This document shows, piece by piece, positions 21,774 through 25,741 of a DNA stretch of 25,741 nucleotides. The translations under genes and the position numbers were made by a program. Numbering within the stretch: the stretch's first letter is position 1; each line of letters starts with the position of its first letter. This DNA comes from DASYQV01 sp036005125. Its GTDB lineage: Bacteria > Acidobacteriota > Vicinamibacteria > Vicinamibacterales > UBA2999. Under the pieces are notes generated by a model. That model searched no databases and was not told the origin of the DNA. It was given only the letters and a program-made list of their open reading frames with translations. The DNA lies in NCBI GenBank assembly GCA_036005125.1, contig DASYQV010000163.1:1-25741 (forward strand), read 5' to 3'.

Positions 21774-21956
21774 CTAACCCAGGCAAGGCTCTGCCCTGAA
21801 ATCCCGGCAGAGCGGGGTCCCCACCGCGCACGCTTAACGCGGTGGGGTGAAGAGCCCTCGCCTGGTTAGTCCGTATTTTTCGCGCGCTTCGCGCGCCTGG
21901 TCCGTTATGCGGTCCCACAGCAGGGACAAATTTTCATAGGGGGTCCGCATAACGGA
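21774..21956. repeat. Dispersed palindromic element, copy 4
   Basis: TAACCCAGGCAAGGCTCTGCC at the left pairs imperfectly with the segment ending CCCTCGCCTGGTTA (to 21868). An extra perfect hairpin, CCCCACCGCG / CGCGGTGGGG (21819-21828, 21838-21847), is inserted between. Then follow GCGCGCTTCGCGCGC (21882-21896) and the inverted repeat TCCGTTATGCGG (21901-21912) / CCGCATAACGGA (21945-21956) with a 32-nt loop, as in copies 1 and 2. It ends 70 bp before the large gene at 22026. Confidence 0.8.
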
Positions 21957-22025
21957 CTATCGCAGTAAGATCGCCCGCGTTCCCATTCAGCAGGGCTTGT
22001 GGGTGCCCCTGCGAGGAGAGTTCTT

Positions 22026-25000
22026 ATGCGCGTCCGCACACGGTGCGGGGCCCTGGTTCCGGCGGCCATAGCCGTTCTGGCCGTGGTGATGACGATTGGC
22101 GCGCCGCCGGAGGTCACGGCGCAGACGCAGTTCGTCCCCTACTTCGGCAAGAATCAAATCCGCTACAACAATTTCCAGTGGCACATCTACACGACGGACC
22201 ATTTCGAGATCTACTACTATCCCGAAATCGAGGAACACCTGGAGCGGATCGCCGGCTACGCTGAAAGCGCGTACCAGCATGTCAGCTCCGAGCTCAAGCA
22301 CGATCTTGCGTTCAAGGTTCCGCTGATCCTCTTCAAGACGAGCAGCGAGTTCCAGCAGCAGAACGTCATTCCCGGCGCGGCCCAGGAAGGCGTCGGCGCG
22401 TTTGCCGAACCCTCGCGCGATCGCATGGTGATGCCGATGGATGAGCCGTCGGACCTCATGTACCGGCTCATCGTTCACGAGCTCACGCACATCTTCGAGT
22501 TCGATATCATCCCCACTTCTCTCATCCGCCGCAGCGTGCCGCTCTGGGTGAACGAAGGGCTGTCGGACTACATGACCGGCCTGTGGCGGCCGATCGACTT
22601 GATGACGGTGCGGGACGCCGCCGTGGCGGACATCGTGCCGAAGATGAGCAAGCTCGAGGGCTATGGCCAGTTCAACAACCCGCGGCTCATCTACAATCTC
22701 GGCCACTCGGTGTTCGAGTTCATCGAGTCGCGGTGGGGGAAGGAAGGGCTCAGGCAATTTCTCTTCTCTCTGCGCAAGGCTGTGATCGGCGGCGGCGAAG
22801 ACGCCTATCAGGAGGCGTTCCGCATGACGCCGGAGGAGTTCGATCAACAGTTCGAGCGATACCTGAAGGACCGCTTCAAGCCGTTCCGCGACAAGGAGCG
22901 GCCGGCCGATTACGGCAAGAACCTCGCGCCCGATCCTGAGAAATCCAAATTCAGCAACGCGCTGAGCGTCGAGCCGTCCCCCTCGGGCGACCTCCTTGCC
23001 GTCGTGACCGGCAACCGCAGCGATCGTGAGTACGACATCGTGCTGCTCTCCGCCAAGGACGGGTCGGTCGTTCGAAACCTGACGAAAGGGTTCGATCAGA
23101 ACAAAGGGTTCGAGTACATCACCCCGCCCGGCGGGCGGTTCGTCACGGTGCCATGGATGTCATGGTCTCCCACGGGTGATCGCCTCGCCTACTTCGCGCG
23201 CGAGGAGAAATCGCGGACGCTCATCCTGGAGAACGTGCTCACCGGAAATATCGAGAAGCGGTTCCAGATGCGGACCGTGGACGATCCGGAATCGCCCGAC
23301 ATCGCACCCGATGGGCGGCGGATCGCCTTCTCGGCGCTGCAGAACGGCGTCGCCGACATCTTCGTCCTCGACGCGGAATCCGGCGCGATCACCAACCTGA
23401 CGAAGGACTCTTTCGCCGATTACGGCCCGACGTGGTCGCCCGACGGCTCTTACATCATCTACGTCGCGCGCGTGAGCGGCAACGAGAAGCTCTTCCGGCT
23501 GGACATTGCCACCGGTAAGAAGACACAGCTCACGTTCGGCACCCACGATGACGCCACACCCCAGTTTCTCGACGCCGACACGCTGGTATTCCCGTCCACG
23601 GCCACCGACCCCGGCCAGCCGATCGAGCCCGACGTGGCGCGCAACGGCAACATCTACAACATCTGGACGCTGAACATGAAAACCGGCGAGCTGCGGCAGT
23701 TCACCGACGCACTCGGCGGCAATGTCTCGCCCGTCGTGCTGAACCAGGGCAAAGACAAGCACGTGGCGTTCATCAGCTACTACAAGGGCGAGTTCGGTCT
23801 GCACACGCTCGAGCGCAAGGATCCGATCGTGACGGCCGCGTCAGCCGACTTCGGCGCGCCGGGGCCGATCATCGACTTCCAGGCGCCGCTCTCGCACACG
23901 CTCGTCGCGGAGAACAAGCGCAAGAAGGGGAAGTTCGAAAAGCTGTTCCTGGATGGCCGGCCGCCGGTGAACGTCGGGGTCACGAGCGGCGGCGATGTGT
24001 TCGGCGGCTCGATGATTTCGTTCAGCGACGTGCTCGGCGATCAGCAGTTCACGATGTTCGCCGCGTCGGTCTCGCAGTACCGCACGCTCTCGTTCTCGTA
24101 CCTGAACCTCTCGCGCCGGTTCCAGTACGCCCTGCAGGGCTTTTCGCAAACACAGTTCTTCTACGGGCTGCTCGGAAACGTGTTCTACGACCCGGGATAC
24201 TTCCTGAACCGGGACCTGGCCGTGGCCACGCGCACCATACGGGGCGGCACCGCATTTGGAATCTGGCCGATCAACCGGTACCGCCGGATAGAGTTCTCCG
24301 GCGGCGTCATGCAGTACAACGAGGAGTTCAACGATCCAAGTCTCGAAGCCTATTCCGCGACCTACCAGCAGCAGCAATTCGGACGACAGCTGTTCCGGAA
24401 CGGTACGTTTGTGCCCCTCGGGGTCCATTTCGTCCAGGAGACGACGGTATTCCGCGAGTTCGGTCCGCTCGCAGGCAATACGATGCGTCTGTCGTACGAG
24501 GTCGCGCCCAAGATCGGCAACACGCTGTCGCGGCAGACGACGGACGTCGACGCCCGGACCTACTTGCGGATCGGCAGCACGGGCCTTCTGGCGCTGCGTG
24601 GCCGCGGCTTCAAGAGCTGGGGCAATTACCCCGACTTCATGTATTTCGGCGGCAACTCCGAGATGCGCGGCTATCAGTACCTCGAGTTCCTGGGGCAGGA
24701 CGCGTTCTTCATGAACGCGGAATTGCGCTTCCCGTTCATCGAAGCCATGCTGACGCCGGTAGGAATCCTGGGCGGCATTCGCGGCGTCTTCTTCGGCAAC
24801 GTCGGGGGCGCGCGGTTCTCCGGCCAGCCGTTCAAGGTGTTTTCGCGGAGCACGGAGGTGGCTGAACCGATCATCGGCTACACCTCGCCGACGAGCTCGG
24901 GGCCGGGCGTGCCTATCCGGGGCCCGGCGCAACTCGTCAGCGGGTTCCGGCTCGTGGACGCGCGCGCATCCTACGGCGTGGGCCTCGAAACGTTCGCGAT

Positions 25001-25139
25001 CGGGTTCCCGATCCACTTCGATTGGGCGTGGCGTACGCTGTTCAACAAGGATTGGGAGGATGTCGTATTTGCCGGGAACGGCGGCAGCTCGCGCTTCCGC
25101 AAGCCGCGGTTTGCGGTCTGGATTGGCTACGATTTCTAA
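22026..25139 (+). CDS. Predicted outer-membrane protein: HExxH metalloprotease-like, beta-propeller and Omp85-like beta-barrel
   Basis: 1037 residues. The signal peptide (VPAAIAVLAVVMTIG, cleaved near TAQ) is followed by a gluzincin-like domain with HELTH (151-155) and WVNEGLSDY (Glu177), the zinc ligands and catalytic Glu of HExxH...E peptidases. About residues 300-640 hold WD40/PD40 (TolB-like) repeats such as SPDIAPDGRRIAFSALQNG and YGPTWSPDGSYIIYVARVSG. The last ~390 residues are amphipathic strands typical of a beta-barrel, with FGGNSEMRGYQYLEF matching the RGY region of the Omp85/D15 surface antigen family and a C-terminal Phe (WIGYDF) as beta-signal. It should sit in the outer membrane, with the enzymatic part in the periplasm. 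ATG 22026 has AGGAG 7 nt upstream. An intrinsic terminator follows. Confidence 0.85.
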   Translation: MRVRTRCGALVPAAIAVLAVVMTIGAPPEVTAQTQFVPYFGKNQIRYNNFQWHIYTTDHFEIYYYPEIEEHLERIAGYAESAYQHVSSELKHDLAFKVPLILFKTSSEFQQQNVIPGAAQEGVGAFAEPSRDRMVMPMDEPSDLMYRLIVHELTHIFEFDIIPTSLIRRSVPLWVNEGLSDYMTGLWRPIDLMTVRDAAVADIVPKMSKLEGYGQFNNPRLIYNLGHSVFEFIESRWGKEGLRQFLFSLRKAVIGGGEDAYQEAFRMTPEEFDQQFERYLKDRFKPFRDKERPADYGKNLAPDPEKSKFSNALSVEPSPSGDLLAVVTGNRSDREYDIVLLSAKDGSVVRNLTKGFDQNKGFEYITPPGGRFVTVPWMSWSPTGDRLAYFAREEKSRTLILENVLTGNIEKRFQMRTVDDPESPDIAPDGRRIAFSALQNGVADIFVLDAESGAITNLTKDSFADYGPTWSPDGSYIIYVARVSGNEKLFRLDIATGKKTQLTFGTHDDATPQFLDADTLVFPSTATDPGQPIEPDVARNGNIYNIWTLNMKTGELRQFTDALGGNVSPVVLNQGKDKHVAFISYYKGEFGLHTLERKDPIVTAASADFGAPGPIIDFQAPLSHTLVAENKRKKGKFEKLFLDGRPPVNVGVTSGGDVFGGSMISFSDVLGDQQFTMFAASVSQYRTLSFSYLNLSRRFQYALQGFSQTQFFYGLLGNVFYDPGYFLNRDLAVATRTIRGGTAFGIWPINRYRRIEFSGGVMQYNEEFNDPSLEAYSATYQQQQFGRQLFRNGTFVPLGVHFVQETTVFREFGPLAGNTMRLSYEVAPKIGNTLSRQTTDVDARTYLRIGSTGLLALRGRGFKSWGNYPDFMYFGGNSEMRGYQYLEFLGQDAFFMNAELRFPFIEAMLTPVGILGGIRGVFFGNVGGARFSGQPFKVFSRSTEVAEPIIGYTSPTSSGPGVPIRGPAQLVSGFRLVDARASYGVGLETFAIGFPIHFDWAWRTLFNKDWEDVVFAGNGGSSRFRKPRFAVWIGYDF

Positions 25140-25140
25140 T

Positions 25141-25741
<601 letters not shown>

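Larger units (their letters stand above)
21383..22025. other. 643-bp non-coding spacer between divergent genes
   Basis: No convincing gene is found; the open frames here fall within repeats and lack codon structure or family similarity. From left to right it holds a GC hairpin CGCCCGCC/GGCGGGCG (21432-21439 and 21455-21462), a 35-bp tandem hairpin repeat (21492-21554), an unremarkable AT/GC-mixed stretch (21555-21770), palindromic element copy 4 (21774-21956), and the ribosome site of the next gene (AGGAG at 22014-22018). Promoters of the sigma operon and the large membrane protein must lie here. Confidence 0.7.

Noticed and set aside
22026..25139. Possible TolB of a Tol-Pal system
   Set aside because: PD40 repeats are present, but the N-terminal HExxH domain and C-terminal barrel are not features of TolB, and no tolA, tolQ, tolR or pal lies nearby.

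Overview
The window is GC-rich, densely coded bacterial DNA with genes on both strands, no rRNA or tRNA that I can see, and no phage or plasmid module. The mix of families resembles soil Acidobacteriota, most likely Vicinamibacteria. It includes DinB-like proteins, a stand-alone LigD phosphoesterase, FtsX-type permeases, an ECF sigma/anti-sigma pair, and intergenic spacers built of very short inverted repeat arrays. The lineage is an inference from memory of such genomes, not something the sequence proves.

Layout. 1-142 holds the start of a leftward B12-binding radical-SAM-like gene. 358-2720 carries a POT peptide transporter and a LigD-type 3'-phosphoesterase. A leftward yvcK-like gene (2805-3812) diverges from a rightward group: a nucleotidyltransferase-like protein, a TPM-domain protein, a LemA lipoprotein and a PH-domain/diheme cytochrome fusion (3838-7159). 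7421-10176 has two DinB-fold proteins around a polytopic membrane protein. 10337-14145 is a patchwork: YheT-like hydrolase, DUF72 protein, SCO-family remnant, transglutaminase-like protein, short zinc-ribbon protein, truncated lipoprotein and an EEP-family phosphatase/nuclease. 14269-18768 is a four-gene MacAB-like ABC exporter operon (adaptor, ATPase, two FtsX permeases). 18981-21382 is leftward: a small acidic protein, then an ECF sigma factor, transmembrane zinc anti-sigma and TlpA-like thioredoxin operon. 22026-25139 encodes a large predicted outer-membrane protein joining a metalloprotease-like domain, a beta-propeller and a beta-barrel. 25242-25730 is a hotdog thioesterase.

The most unusual material lies outside the ordinary genes. 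(1) Four related palindromic elements occur, three of them with a 12-bp inverted repeat around a loop of exactly 32 nt. (2) Most spacers contain inverted arrays of heptamers or nonamers, including one uninterrupted array of 25 heptamers; at several loci the arrays run into coding sequence and supply protein termini. (3) Four start codons lie exactly 6 nt downstream of a TAGAAT or TATGAT box, two of them back to back on one palindrome, which points to leaderless transcription. The most interesting proteins are the protease-propeller-barrel fusion and the PH-domain diheme cytochrome. I found no defence island, CRISPR array or biosynthetic cluster.
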